From: Mucilaginibacter roseus
Lineage (GTDB): Bacteria; Bacteroidota; Bacteroidia; Sphingobacteriales; Sphingobacteriaceae
Reading direction: 5' to 3'
Assembly (NCBI RefSeq): GCF_021215455.1
Contig: NZ_JAJPWV010000002.1
Location: 372,001-436,000, forward strand
Length of the DNA stretch: 64,000 nt
In this document: one piece after another, positions 44,610 to 52,699 of the stretch
Numbering within the stretch: position 1 is the first letter of the stretch
Layout of the letters: every line of letters starts with the position of its first letter
Program-made: the position numbers and the translations under genes
Notes under the pieces: model-generated
The model's input: only the letters and a program-made list of their open reading frames with translations
Databases searched by the model: none
What the model was told of the DNA's origin: nothing

Positions 44610-46016
44610 TTATTTTTTACGTGCCTGAAAATTCAGCTTGAGGTTTATACCACCGGCGCCAAATTTTATCTGTTGCGCGCCTAAACCGTCCAGCGGATAT
44701 TTAACAAAAGGCTCAATAACCAAGCGGTTACTTTTACCCAGCGGATAACCTACACCGAAAGCTACGTTAAGCGTGCGGGCAAAATAAAAGTTACCGAAGC
44801 CCTGCTCTATTTTTTCGTTAACCACTCGGTTATCATCCCTGGTGATAGATGAATAGCTGTACCGGTAATTATAGCTCTGGTTGAGGAAAGTGCCCGAGCT
44901 AACACCTGCCGATATGTAAGTATCATTTTTATCCGGATCGAATTCGAACTTTAAATTCAGCGGAACATCTAAACCCACTAAACTGGCATTATAGTTCTGC
45001 AAGGCAGGCGGCGCTATCGAGGTATTAAAGCCTTTTTCATCAGCGGCTCTTAACGAATTGGCAACCATAGATGCATCTGCCGCTACTGCAGGCAGCTCGG
45101 CCGGGCTGCTTACATTATAATTAAATGAGTTTTGCGCGATAGAAACCCCTGTGGACAGCTTCAGGTTTTTTGATATCCTGAAATCAGACGATACACCAGC
45201 GCCTACATTCACCCGGTTATCGCTGCCCTTGGCGTAGTTAACATAAGTTGCAGCGTACACGCCAAAATTCACCAGTTTATCGTCTTTCTGATCCTGCTTT
45301 TTCTGCGTATTGTTTGCATAATCGCGGGCAAATAAGCGGTCTATCGGTTTTTGGTTAGCTTCGTCGGGCTGTTTAACAAACGGCGGTTTGACTACATCAG
45401 CCGTTGTAGCCGGTTTTTGGGCCGGAACGGTTGCTGAAGCATACTGCTCCACAGCCGCCTGCGAACGCGGAGTACTGATCACACTGTCTTTTTTCCCCCT
45501 ATTAACAGTTGATTCCATGGGGCCATCGGCCACAAGGTTGTTTTCAGTAGCTCCGCGCTTATACGCAGTTACAGCTTGTTTATTGTTTATTGCCCGTTGG
45601 CTCATTGCCAATACCGGTTCGCCAGGTGTAAAACCACCGGCAATGTTAGTATTGTTGTTATTTTGATTGACCTTGCCGGTTGTGGTTTGTGGTACTTCGC
45701 TACCTTTTTTAACCGGCTCCGCCTCAATGCGCTCTGCCGTTTGGGGCTTACCGGTTTTAGGTTTAACCGGCTTGTTAAGCGCAATTGCGTCCGATTCATC
45801 GGCCTTATCAAACCGTAACCATAACCCTATACCTAAACACAGCAAAATAACCGCGGCGGCAGAGATCCACCACAACCTCGTAACGCCGCGCTTATTTGCA
45901 GGCGCCGGAAACTGCTGCCTCAGCAGCATCCAGCCTTCGTCAGCGCCGGCATCGTCATATTGATCGAATACCTCACTGATGCGCCTTTTTAAGTCGTCCT
46001 CAAACTCTTCTTTCAT
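44610..46016 (-). CDS. Dual-membrane anti-sigma-like protein (TM helix, linker, OM barrel)
   Basis: A 468-residue protein. Residues 1-46 are an acidic cytoplasmic segment (FEDDLKRRISEVFDQYDD). Residues 47-68 form one membrane helix (LWWISAAAVILLCLGIGLWL). Residues 69-247 are a Lys/Pro/Gln/Asn-rich flexible linker. Residues 248-468 are an outer-membrane-barrel-like domain of alternating strands ending in IKFGAGGINLKLNF. It overlaps the ECF sigma gene by four bases (ATGA). This layout matches the dual membrane-spanning anti-sigma factors (Dma) reported in Bacteroides thetaiotaomicron. Homology is judged from architecture, not alignment. Confidence 0.8.
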   Translation of the reverse strand: MKEEFEDDLKRRISEVFDQYDDAGADEGWMLLRQQFPAPANKRGVTRLWWISAAAVILLCLGIGLWLRFDKADESDAIALNKPVKPKTGKPQTAERIEAEPVKKGSEVPQTTTGKVNQNNNNTNIAGGFTPGEPVLAMSQRAINNKQAVTAYKRGATENNLVADGPMESTVNRGKKDSVISTPRSQAAVEQYASATVPAQKPATTADVVKPPFVKQPDEANQKPIDRLFARDYANNTQKKQDQKDDKLVNFGVYAATYVNYAKGSDNRVNVGAGVSSDFRISKNLKLSTGVSIAQNSFNYNVSSPAELPAVAADASMVANSLRAADEKGFNTSIAPPALQNYNASLVGLDVPLNLKFEFDPDKNDTYISAGVSSGTFLNQSYNYRYSYSSITRDDNRVVNEKIEQGFGNFYFARTLNVAFGVGYPLGKSNRLVIEPFVKYPLDGLGAQQIKFGAGGINLKLNFQARKK

Positions 46017-46564
46017 AAGTTTGGCTCCTCCTTACTTAAAATATTTCTCAGCTTCTCTTTTGCCCTGCTCAGGTATACTCGCGATGAGCTAACCGGTATA
46101 TCTAACATCTTGCTGATTTCGTCATGGTTATAACCATCAATCTCATACAAATTAAAAATGGTGCTTTGTATCTCGGGCAATAGATTGAGCAGGTTCAATA
46201 TGTCCTGCGCATTCATTTTACCTATCACCGTAGCACCCTGACCGATGGGCGGTGCCTCATCAATATCAGTATTGACCATAAATTTTAGGCCTTTGCGCCG
46301 TTGGTCAATTGCCGTGTTGACAACTACCGTGCGCAGCCAGGCCTTAAATGGCTTATCATCGTTATAAGTATGTATGGCGTTAAAAACTTTTATAAATGCG
46401 TCATTAACTACCTCCAACGCGTCATCTCGGTTAATGCTGTACCTCAAACTAACACCCATAGCATAGCCATAGAATTGCTTATACAGCAACTCCTGGTATT
46501 TCAGGCTGCCTTTTTTACATTGACTGATGAGCTCACTCTCAGCAATGCCTTTGGTTAGATGCAT
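46013..46564 (-). CDS. ECF RNA polymerase sigma factor
   Basis: A 183-residue sigma-70 family protein from ATG 46564 (MHLTKGIAESELISQCKKG). A GTG at 46627 could add 21 residues, but family members begin near the chosen ATG. Region 2: DDALEVVNDAFIKVFNAIHTY, then KAWLRTVVVNTAIDQRR. Region 4: IFNLYEIDGYNHDEISKMLD and SRVYLSRAKEKLRNIL. It shares ATGA with the downstream dual-membrane protein, its probable anti-sigma factor. The lipoprotein gene upstream may belong to the same unit. Confidence 0.9.
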   Translation of the reverse strand: MHLTKGIAESELISQCKKGSLKYQELLYKQFYGYAMGVSLRYSINRDDALEVVNDAFIKVFNAIHTYNDDKPFKAWLRTVVVNTAIDQRRKGLKFMVNTDIDEAPPIGQGATVIGKMNAQDILNLLNLLPEIQSTIFNLYEIDGYNHDEISKMLDIPVSSSRVYLSRAKEKLRNILSKEEPNL

Positions 46565-46640
46565 TAACTGTTTAGACGGATTATTTGTGTATTCCCTTTG
46601 GGGGAAGGTAAAGGTAATTAATGACACAATTAATCAGCTC

Positions 46641-47093
46641 TTAATTAGCCGTTTTGTTAAAATCATAAATCCAACGGGTAGTATCCGGGTTTGAACCACG
46701 TGCTACCTGAAATTTAGTGCCGCTGTAGTAATACGCGTAAGTACCAACCAAATGGCTTCTTTTTGATGTATCAGAGTACGTTTTGTCGGTAAACCTGATG
46801 TATGAGTAATCATAAGCGAAGTTACCATTGCTGTTAGCGTGAACTTTAACGCTGTCGGTACGCAAAGTGTAACCACTATCGGCTTTTAAACGCAGGGTTA
46901 CCGGTATTTTCTTTGCAGTATCAAAACCGGTACCATTGGTTTTTCTTTTTAGGATGTAATATGAACCTTTAAAGTTACCTGTAAGTTCAGCTAACGGGGT
47001 TACATCATCATTGTTGTTTTTTAAACAACCAGTGCTTAATACGCCAATCAACAAGGCGCCTACGGCCATCACATTAGTCAGTTTTCTTTTCAT
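46641..47093 (-). CDS. Hypothetical lipoprotein next to the sigma/anti-sigma pair
   Basis: A 150-residue protein with a lipobox ending at C23 (LSTGC) and a LKNNNDD linker. A beta-barrel-like small fold is suggested by GNFKGSYYILKRK, YIRFTDKTYS and a final TTRWIYDFNK. It lies 76 bases upstream of the sigma gene, same strand; it may be a target or member of that regulon (inference). Confidence 0.72.
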   Translation of the reverse strand: MKRKLTNVMAVGALLIGVLSTGCLKNNNDDVTPLAELTGNFKGSYYILKRKTNGTGFDTAKKIPVTLRLKADSGYTLRTDSVKVHANSNGNFAYDYSYIRFTDKTYSDTSKRSHLVGTYAYYYSGTKFQVARGSNPDTTRWIYDFNKTAN

Positions 47094-47159
47094 TTTTCTT
47101 AAGCTTTTATACCATTACGGCAGCTTAAAGTAAAACGATACAAAGGGCCGAAAAAAACT

Positions 47160-47963
47160 TTACAACTTTTTCGCCTCGTTCCAAAAAACATCCATTTCGG
47201 CCAGGGTCATGTCATGCAGTTTCTTACCCTGCTCGTTGGCTTTGGTTTCGAGGTATTGAAAACGTTTGATGAATTTACGGTTGGTTTTTTCTAACGCGTC
47301 TTCAGGGTTAATATTGATGAACCGGGCGTAGTTGATTAATGAGAATAACAGGTCGCCAAATTCTCCCTCTGCTTTTTCATGGTCGAAGTCGCGGTGATCT
47401 TCCGGGTTAAACTCCTGCTTAAACTCACGCATTTCTTCTTCAACCTTTTCCCACACCTGGCTTTTATCTTCCCAGTCAAAACCCACGCCGCGGGCTTTCT
47501 CCTGTATGCGCGACGCCTTTACCAGCGCCGGTAAAGATGAGGGTACGCCCCCTAACACTGATTTATTGCCTTCTTTTAGTTTGATCTGCTCCCAGTTGCG
47601 CTTAACGGCGGCTTCATCCTCGGCTTCTATATCGCCATAAATATGCGGATGACGGTTAATCAGCTTATCGCTAATGCCGTTAAGTACGTCGGTAATATTA
47701 AAATCATTGGTTTCTGATGCGATGCGCGAATAAAAAACCAGGTGCAGCATAATATCCCCAAGTTCCTTTTTCACCTCCTGTAAATCGCCGCTTAATATGG
47801 CGTCCGAAAGTTCATAGGTTTCCTCAATGGTAAGGTGCCTGATGCTCTCGATGGTCTGCTTTTTATCCCACGGACAATTTTCGCGCAAATCATCCATAAT
47901 TTTTAGCAGTCGTTCAAAAGCAACGGCCGGCGTAGCACCGGTAACAGGCGGATTTAAAGGCAT
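47160..47963 (-). CDS. mazG: Nucleoside triphosphate pyrophosphohydrolase MazG
   Basis: A 267-residue house-cleaning NTP pyrophosphatase with two MazG domains. The first has CPWDKKQTIESIRHL, EETYEL and ELGDIMLHLVFY; the second has FKQEFNPEDH and EGEFGDLLFSLINYAR. The E-E-x-x-E and D metal residues are present. The protein removes non-canonical NTPs and, in E. coli, moderates the stringent response. Confidence 0.95.
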   Translation of the reverse strand: MPLNPPVTGATPAVAFERLLKIMDDLRENCPWDKKQTIESIRHLTIEETYELSDAILSGDLQEVKKELGDIMLHLVFYSRIASETNDFNITDVLNGISDKLINRHPHIYGDIEAEDEAAVKRNWEQIKLKEGNKSVLGGVPSSLPALVKASRIQEKARGVGFDWEDKSQVWEKVEEEMREFKQEFNPEDHRDFDHEKAEGEFGDLLFSLINYARFININPEDALEKTNRKFIKRFQYLETKANEQGKKLHDMTLAEMDVFWNEAKKL

Positions 47964-47997
47964 AATGCTGTGTTTTGAGCAAAGGTAGAGGTTATTT

Positions 47998-48104
47998 CGG
48001 AGTTCGGAGTGGTAATAGCGGAATTGTTTTTATTTCGAATTTCGGATGTTCAATTTCGAATTTAAATTTTAGAGTTTAGGATTAATAAATTAGCGTTTAG
48101 GTTT
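47998..48104. repeat. Low-complexity TTCGAATTTCGG-type periodic DNA
   Basis: The gap before mnmD contains repeated TTCGGAGTTCGGAG and TTTCGAATTTCGG words with degenerate copies. It resembles other periodic intergenic DNA in this window and has no coding signal. Confidence 0.4.
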
Positions 48105-48788
48105 TTAGATTTTCTCCTTCACCGCTCTCAGCATTTCCCTTTTACCCGGTGCTCCGGGCGCTTTTTCAACCTTTAAACCGAGGGCTTTAATGCTGCGTTT
48201 TAAATTACCGGTAATGGCGTAGGTAACAAATACGCCGCCTGGTTTTAAAAATTGCAGGGTATGGGCAATTGCGGTTTCATCCCACATTTCGGGTTGATGA
48301 ATTGCGGCGAAGGCATCAAAGTAGATCACATCAAACTGCCTGGCCGATGTAAATTCCAGTAGCTTGGTATGCGCTATTCTGAGGTTACAATATTCATTCA
48401 ATTGAGCTTCAGCTTTTAAGGCATTGGTGTAAGCGGCTGTAAACTGTTGCCATAATTGTGGCGAGCAATAGGCGTTATAGCCGGTTTGCTCAAGCATCTC
48501 CTGTGTAAGTGGATAAGCCTCAATGCCTGTGTAATTAAGTTGAATTTGCTGCGCAAAGCAGAAATCTGCACTGAGTAAAAAGTTCAACCCCGTACCAAAA
48601 CCAACCTCAAGTATAGATACCTCTTTACCATCTCCGCCCGCCAAACAATACCGCAACCCGGAGTTCAGAAAAACATGCTGACTCTCCTGCAAAGCGCCAT
48701 GTTTGGAGTGGTAATTCTCGCCCACGGCAGGGTTATAGATGGTTTTGGAACCATCGGCAGTGGTAACTATTTGAAGTTCTTGATTCAT
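48105..48788 (-). CDS. mnmD: tRNA U34 methyltransferase MnmD
   Basis: A 227-residue SAM-dependent methyltransferase that makes 5-methylaminomethyl-2-thiouridine at the wobble position of some tRNAs. Motifs: YHSKHGALQESQHVFL, SAM loop ILEVGFGTGLNFLL, and FDVIYFDAFAAIHQPEMWD. It corresponds to the MnmC1 half of E. coli MnmC; the FAD oxidase half is absent, as is common in Bacteroidota. Confidence 0.92.
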   Translation of the reverse strand: MNQELQIVTTADGSKTIYNPAVGENYHSKHGALQESQHVFLNSGLRYCLAGGDGKEVSILEVGFGTGLNFLLSADFCFAQQIQLNYTGIEAYPLTQEMLEQTGYNAYCSPQLWQQFTAAYTNALKAEAQLNEYCNLRIAHTKLLEFTSARQFDVIYFDAFAAIHQPEMWDETAIAHTLQFLKPGGVFVTYAITGNLKRSIKALGLKVEKAPGAPGKREMLRAVKEKI

Positions 48789-48825
48789 CGTTGAAAGATC
48801 ATAGTAATTTCAGAGATGCCATGAA

Positions 48826-50166
48826 CTATGAACCAGCTACCATTGCCTCTTTTATCCGCTCCCCGTAATCGAACACCGGTACATTAGTTACAACTGCCTC
48901 AATAATGCTGCTTGCCGCGGCCGAGCGGTAGCCCGCAGCGCAATGCACTACAATGGGTTTGCCGGTTGGTATCTCGTTTACACGTTCGCGCAACTCGGGT
49001 AAAGGGATAGCTACGGCGTTCGCAAACACTTTGCCTTTTGCGGTTTCGGCGGTGTTGCGCACATCTATTATGGTGTAGTTGTTTTGATTGGCCACCAAAT
49101 CATCGGTAAAGTCCGCATCCTGTGCAAGTTCGCCGTTTAATTGAGTTGTGGCGGCTATGATATTTTTTTCGTACCCTATTTTAGCCGCTTTGGCAATGGC
49201 TTCGTTGATGCAATGTTCACTGGCGGCAATCAGATAAAATTGTTCGTCGGGGCCCACTATGGAGCCCAGCCACGTTTCAAATTTCTCGCCATCCTGTAAG
49301 TTGATGGCACCGGGTAAATGGCCTTGCTTAAAGTGTTCGGCCGGGCGGGTATCTATTATCAGTGCATCTTTTTGAGCGTTGATACTATCAACTATTTTAA
49401 TGGCTTCAATACCCGGCTTAAATGCAGGTGCGCCGGTCTTGTTAGTTTCCACATCGTAACCAAAGTATTTAGGTACAAAGGGCTGATCGGCAATTAACAG
49501 CTTCACAAAATCATCTTCTTCCATGCGCTGCAAGGCATAATTTTCACGCACTTCGCGGCCGATGGTACTCTGCAAATCAGCACTCATATTTTTACCGCAT
49601 AACGAGCCGGGACCGTGTGCCGGGTAAACGGTAACGTCCTTAGGCAGCGTCATCAATTTATGGCGCGTGGTATAGTACATCTGGCGTGCCAGCTCTTCCT
49701 TTTTAGCGGTGATGTTGCCTGCACTCTCGCGCAGATCAGGGCGGCCAACGTCGCCTACAAAAAGCGTATCGCCGGTAAATATTGCGGTATCTTTTCCGTT
49801 CTCATCCTCTACCAAAACACAAATAGAATCAGGCGAGTGCCCGGGGGTATTGATGGCCTTCAGTTTGATATCCGCCAGATCGATCACATCGCCATCATCA
49901 AAGGTTTGGTGCGGGTATTCGGCACCCGCATGTTTGCTGATGTACACGGTGGCCCCGGTAGTTTGGTGTATCTCCAAATGCGAGCTTACAAAGTCGGCAT
50001 GCAGGTGGGTTTCTATTACTCCTACTATTTCGGCTTCATGCAGCGCGGCAAGGTCATAATACTGCTGCGGGTTGCGGGCAGGATCAATAACCACCATTTT
50101 ACCGGCGCGAATAATGCCATACGAGGCGTGGGCCAGGCCCTTGTCATAAAATTGATTGATGAACAT
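48826..50166 (-). CDS. Persulfide dioxygenase-like MBL protein with two rhodanese domains
   Basis: A 446-residue protein from ATG 50166 (MFINQFYDKGLAHASY); a -7 box TATCTTTG ends about ten bases upstream, and the ATG at 50205 is rejected. The N-terminal ETHE1-like domain has ETHLHADFVSSH, NTPGHSPDS and FTGDTLFVGDVGRPDL. Rhodanese 1 (about 280-350) has no catalytic loop, with ASEHCINEA instead. Rhodanese 2 has an active loop VVHCAAGYRSAAA. It probably oxidises glutathione or other persulfides in sulfide detoxification. Confidence 0.9.
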   Translation of the reverse strand: MFINQFYDKGLAHASYGIIRAGKMVVIDPARNPQQYYDLAALHEAEIVGVIETHLHADFVSSHLEIHQTTGATVYISKHAGAEYPHQTFDDGDVIDLADIKLKAINTPGHSPDSICVLVEDENGKDTAIFTGDTLFVGDVGRPDLRESAGNITAKKEELARQMYYTTRHKLMTLPKDVTVYPAHGPGSLCGKNMSADLQSTIGREVRENYALQRMEEDDFVKLLIADQPFVPKYFGYDVETNKTGAPAFKPGIEAIKIVDSINAQKDALIIDTRPAEHFKQGHLPGAINLQDGEKFETWLGSIVGPDEQFYLIAASEHCINEAIAKAAKIGYEKNIIAATTQLNGELAQDADFTDDLVANQNNYTIIDVRNTAETAKGKVFANAVAIPLPELRERVNEIPTGKPIVVHCAAGYRSAAASSIIEAVVTNVPVFDYGERIKEAMVAGS

Positions 50167-50252
50167 AGTCGGCGCAAAGATAGGTTTTGCCGTATAATAA
50201 AACATATTACTATCAATAGTACAATTAAGTTTTACAAAGCAATAGCGTAAAA

Positions 50253-50285
50253 CAAAAAGCCCGGCAACATATATATTGCCGGGCT
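50253..50285 (-). terminator. Terminator after the M13 peptidase gene
   Basis: A perfect 10-bp stem (50258-50267 with 50276-50285), 8-base AT loop, minus-strand tail TTTTGTTTTACG. Confidence 0.88.
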
Positions 50286-50305
50286 ACTTTGATACAATTT
50301 TAACA

Positions 50306-52351
50306 TTACCAAATTTTAGCTCTGTCTTCAGGCTTTTTATACATCTTGTCGCCGGGTTGAACGTTGAAAGCCTTGTACCAGGCATCAATGTTGGTTAACG
50401 GCGCGTTGGTACGATGCTCCTCCGGAGAGTGTGGGTCCGTAAGGATGCGCTGCGCGGCGGTTTCAGCCAACTGCTTGCTGCGCCATACTTGCGCCCACGA
50501 CAGGAAGAAACGCTGATCGGGCGTAAAACCGTCAATCTTTTCGCCGCTTTGGCCCTGCTTGGTTTTCTTCCACGCATCATAAGCGATGCTTAGTCCGCCC
50601 AAATCAGCAAGGTTTTCGCCAAGGGTAAGGCGACCGTTTACGTGCATGGTATCTAACACGGTAAGGGCATTGTATTGCTCCACCACCTTATCGCTGCGTT
50701 GCTTGAATTTGTCGGCATCGGCGGCAGTCCACCAGTCGCGCAGAGTGCCGTCGGCATCATACTTACGGCCCTGGTCGTCAAATCCGTGAGTGATCTCGTG
50801 CCCGATAACCGCGCCAATGCCACCGTAGTTAATGGCATCATCAGCCTTAAAATCAAAGAATGGAAAGCGGAGGATACCTGCCGGGAAAACGATCTCATTA
50901 TTTACCGAGTTGTAGTAAGCGTTTACGGTCGGCGGTGTCATCCCCCAGCGGGTTTTGTCAACCGGTTTACCCAGGCGTGTCACCATATAGTTATATCGCC
51001 ATATTGAAATATTGCGCAAGTTACCGGCATAATCATTACGGTTGATGTTCAGGCCATCATAAGTTTGCCATTTATCCGGATAACCTATTTTAACCGTAAA
51101 GGCATTCAGCTTTTTAAGGGCGCGCGCCTTGGTTTCGTCGCTCATCCAATCCAGGTTTTTAATGTGCTCGGCGTAGGCCACTTTCAGGTTGTTCACCAGC
51201 TTTTCCATATACTGTTTTGCCGCAGCCGGGAAATACTTATCTACGTAAAGTTGACCTAACAACTCACCCAGGCTGCCATCAACCAAAGCAGACATGCGCT
51301 CGCTACGCGGCGCCTGTACCTTTTGGCCACTAAGCACCTTGTTAAACTCAAAGTTTGCCTTTACAAACGGCGAGCTTAATGATCCTGCCGCGCCTTTAAG
51401 CACGTTCCATTTCAGGTACACCTTTATGTCCGCAATCGGGGTGGCGGTCAGTAATGAATCAACCGTCTTCATAAATGCCGGGTTTGATACCAGCATAGAA
51501 TCCTGTCCCGGGGTTTTCAGCTTTGGCAGCAAGGCAACCCAATTTAAGTTAGGTGTAGTTTTACTAAAATCGGCAACCGTAAACTTGTTATAGGTAGCGT
51601 TCGGGTCGCGCATGGCTACGCGGGTTAGCTGGGCATTGGCCAGAGTTTTTTCTATTTGCCAGATAGATTCGGCGTTTTTTTCCGCGGCATCAGCGGCAAC
51701 ACCGGTTAAACTGAAAAGTTCAACAATATATTTTTTATATGCTTCCTGAATTTTCTGGCTACGGGCGTCGTTCTTCAGGTAATAATCACGATCAGGCAAC
51801 GTAGTTCCGCCCTGGCCAAGGCTTACAATGTATTTAGTTGGATTTTTTGAATCCTGCCCTACACCAAAACCAAATAGCGGACTACCCAAACCATTAACAC
51901 GCTGAAAAACCAGTTCGTTAATAACACCCTGTACAGAGGCAATTTTATCAATACGTTTCAGGTCAGTTTTTATAGGCGTGTACCCTTTCCTTTCAATAGC
52001 GATGCTGTCCATTGCGCTGGCATATAAATCGCCGGTGCGTTGTTTTACGCTACCCTTTGGATGATTACTTTGCTTGCTTACCTCATCCAGTATGCTGATC
52101 ATGTTATCTGTACTCTCCTGCCTCAGCATAATAAAGCTGCCCCAGCGGGTTTGCTTGGCGGGTATTTCGTTACGTTTTACCCAGCCGCCGTTGGCATATT
52201 CAAAAAAGTCATCACCGGGTTTAACGGCGGTGTCCATATTGTCGGTATCAATAAATTTTTGAGGCTGATTATTGCCGCCGCTTTGGGCAAACGTGGCAGA
52301 GGAAGCGCATAGCAATGCAGGGAGTGCTAAACTCAGGTACTTTAATTTCAT
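50306..52351 (-). CDS. M13 family zinc metallopeptidase (neprilysin-like)
   Basis: A 681-residue exported endopeptidase of the PepO/neprilysin family; signal peptide ends ATFAQ near residue 23. Zinc motif HEITH in VIGHEITHGFDDQG, third ligand in GENLADLGGLSIAYDAW, substrate motif NAYYNSVNNEIVFPAGIL, and a late FFLSWAQVWR. The C-terminal Trp replaces the usual CxxW ending (DRAKIW). It cleaves small peptides in the periplasm. Confidence 0.94.
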   Translation of the reverse strand: MKLKYLSLALPALLCASSATFAQSGGNNQPQKFIDTDNMDTAVKPGDDFFEYANGGWVKRNEIPAKQTRWGSFIMLRQESTDNMISILDEVSKQSNHPKGSVKQRTGDLYASAMDSIAIERKGYTPIKTDLKRIDKIASVQGVINELVFQRVNGLGSPLFGFGVGQDSKNPTKYIVSLGQGGTTLPDRDYYLKNDARSQKIQEAYKKYIVELFSLTGVAADAAEKNAESIWQIEKTLANAQLTRVAMRDPNATYNKFTVADFSKTTPNLNWVALLPKLKTPGQDSMLVSNPAFMKTVDSLLTATPIADIKVYLKWNVLKGAAGSLSSPFVKANFEFNKVLSGQKVQAPRSERMSALVDGSLGELLGQLYVDKYFPAAAKQYMEKLVNNLKVAYAEHIKNLDWMSDETKARALKKLNAFTVKIGYPDKWQTYDGLNINRNDYAGNLRNISIWRYNYMVTRLGKPVDKTRWGMTPPTVNAYYNSVNNEIVFPAGILRFPFFDFKADDAINYGGIGAVIGHEITHGFDDQGRKYDADGTLRDWWTAADADKFKQRSDKVVEQYNALTVLDTMHVNGRLTLGENLADLGGLSIAYDAWKKTKQGQSGEKIDGFTPDQRFFLSWAQVWRSKQLAETAAQRILTDPHSPEEHRTNAPLTNIDAWYKAFNVQPGDKMYKKPEDRAKIW

Positions 52352-52411
52352 CTGTGGTCAGTTGTTGTGAAATTAAAGTTATGCAAATGCTATTTAATTA
52401 TGCAATTGCGG

Positions 52412-52498
52412 TTACCGGTTAAACCAGTTGATCAGGAACTCAAGCCCTGACTTTTTTAACATCTCGTGTACAAACCTGTTGAACGACAGTGCTTTCAT
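52412..52498 (-). CDS. Possible 28-residue peptide
   Basis: A minus-strand ORF (ATG 52496-52498, TAA 52412-52414) encodes a short amphipathic peptide (FNRFVHEMLKKSGLEFLINW). The upstream TAAGTTTTG differs by one spacing base from a -7 box. It lies alone in the M13/valS gap, 60 bases upstream of the M13 gene. Chance ORFs of this size are common, so confidence is low. Confidence 0.25.
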   Translation of the reverse strand: MKALSFNRFVHEMLKKSGLEFLINWFNR

Positions 52499-52558
52499 GT
52501 TAATCAAAACTTATGTATTGTATATAACTGCGTAATTGTAAAAATATTGTGCGGGTGT

Positions 52559-52656
52559 TAGTCCATAGTCAATGGACCATAGACCATGGTGCTTTGAAAG
52601 TCGTTTGAATAATATCTATCAGCAACTATGGACTATGGTCCATAGACTATTGACTA
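52559..52656. repeat. Long imperfect inverted repeat built on CTATGGACCATAG
   Basis: Left arm 52559-52590 and right arm 52625-52656 pair over 32 bp with four mismatches, leaving a 34-base loop. Each arm itself contains smaller palindromes (ATGGACCAT, CTATGGTCCATAG). No coding potential and no T-run after it. It precedes valS by 44 bases and may be transcribed into a stable hairpin in its leader. Confidence 0.7.
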
Positions 52657-52685
52657 AAAACAAATGACAATAACCGAAGGATTAT

Positions 52686-52693
52686 TATTTTTG
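52686..52693 (+). promoter_or_regulatory. -7 promoter box of valS
   Basis: TATTTTTG matches TAnnTTTG and ends six bases before the preferred valS ATG at 52700. That implies a leaderless or very short-leader mRNA, and argues against the ATG at 52664. A clear TTTG -33 box was not found. Confidence 0.4.
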
Positions 52694-52699
52694 CGCACT

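Noticed and set aside
49615-50250. 211-residue plus-strand ORF
   Set aside because: Antisense to the MBL-rhodanese gene; no recognisable motif.
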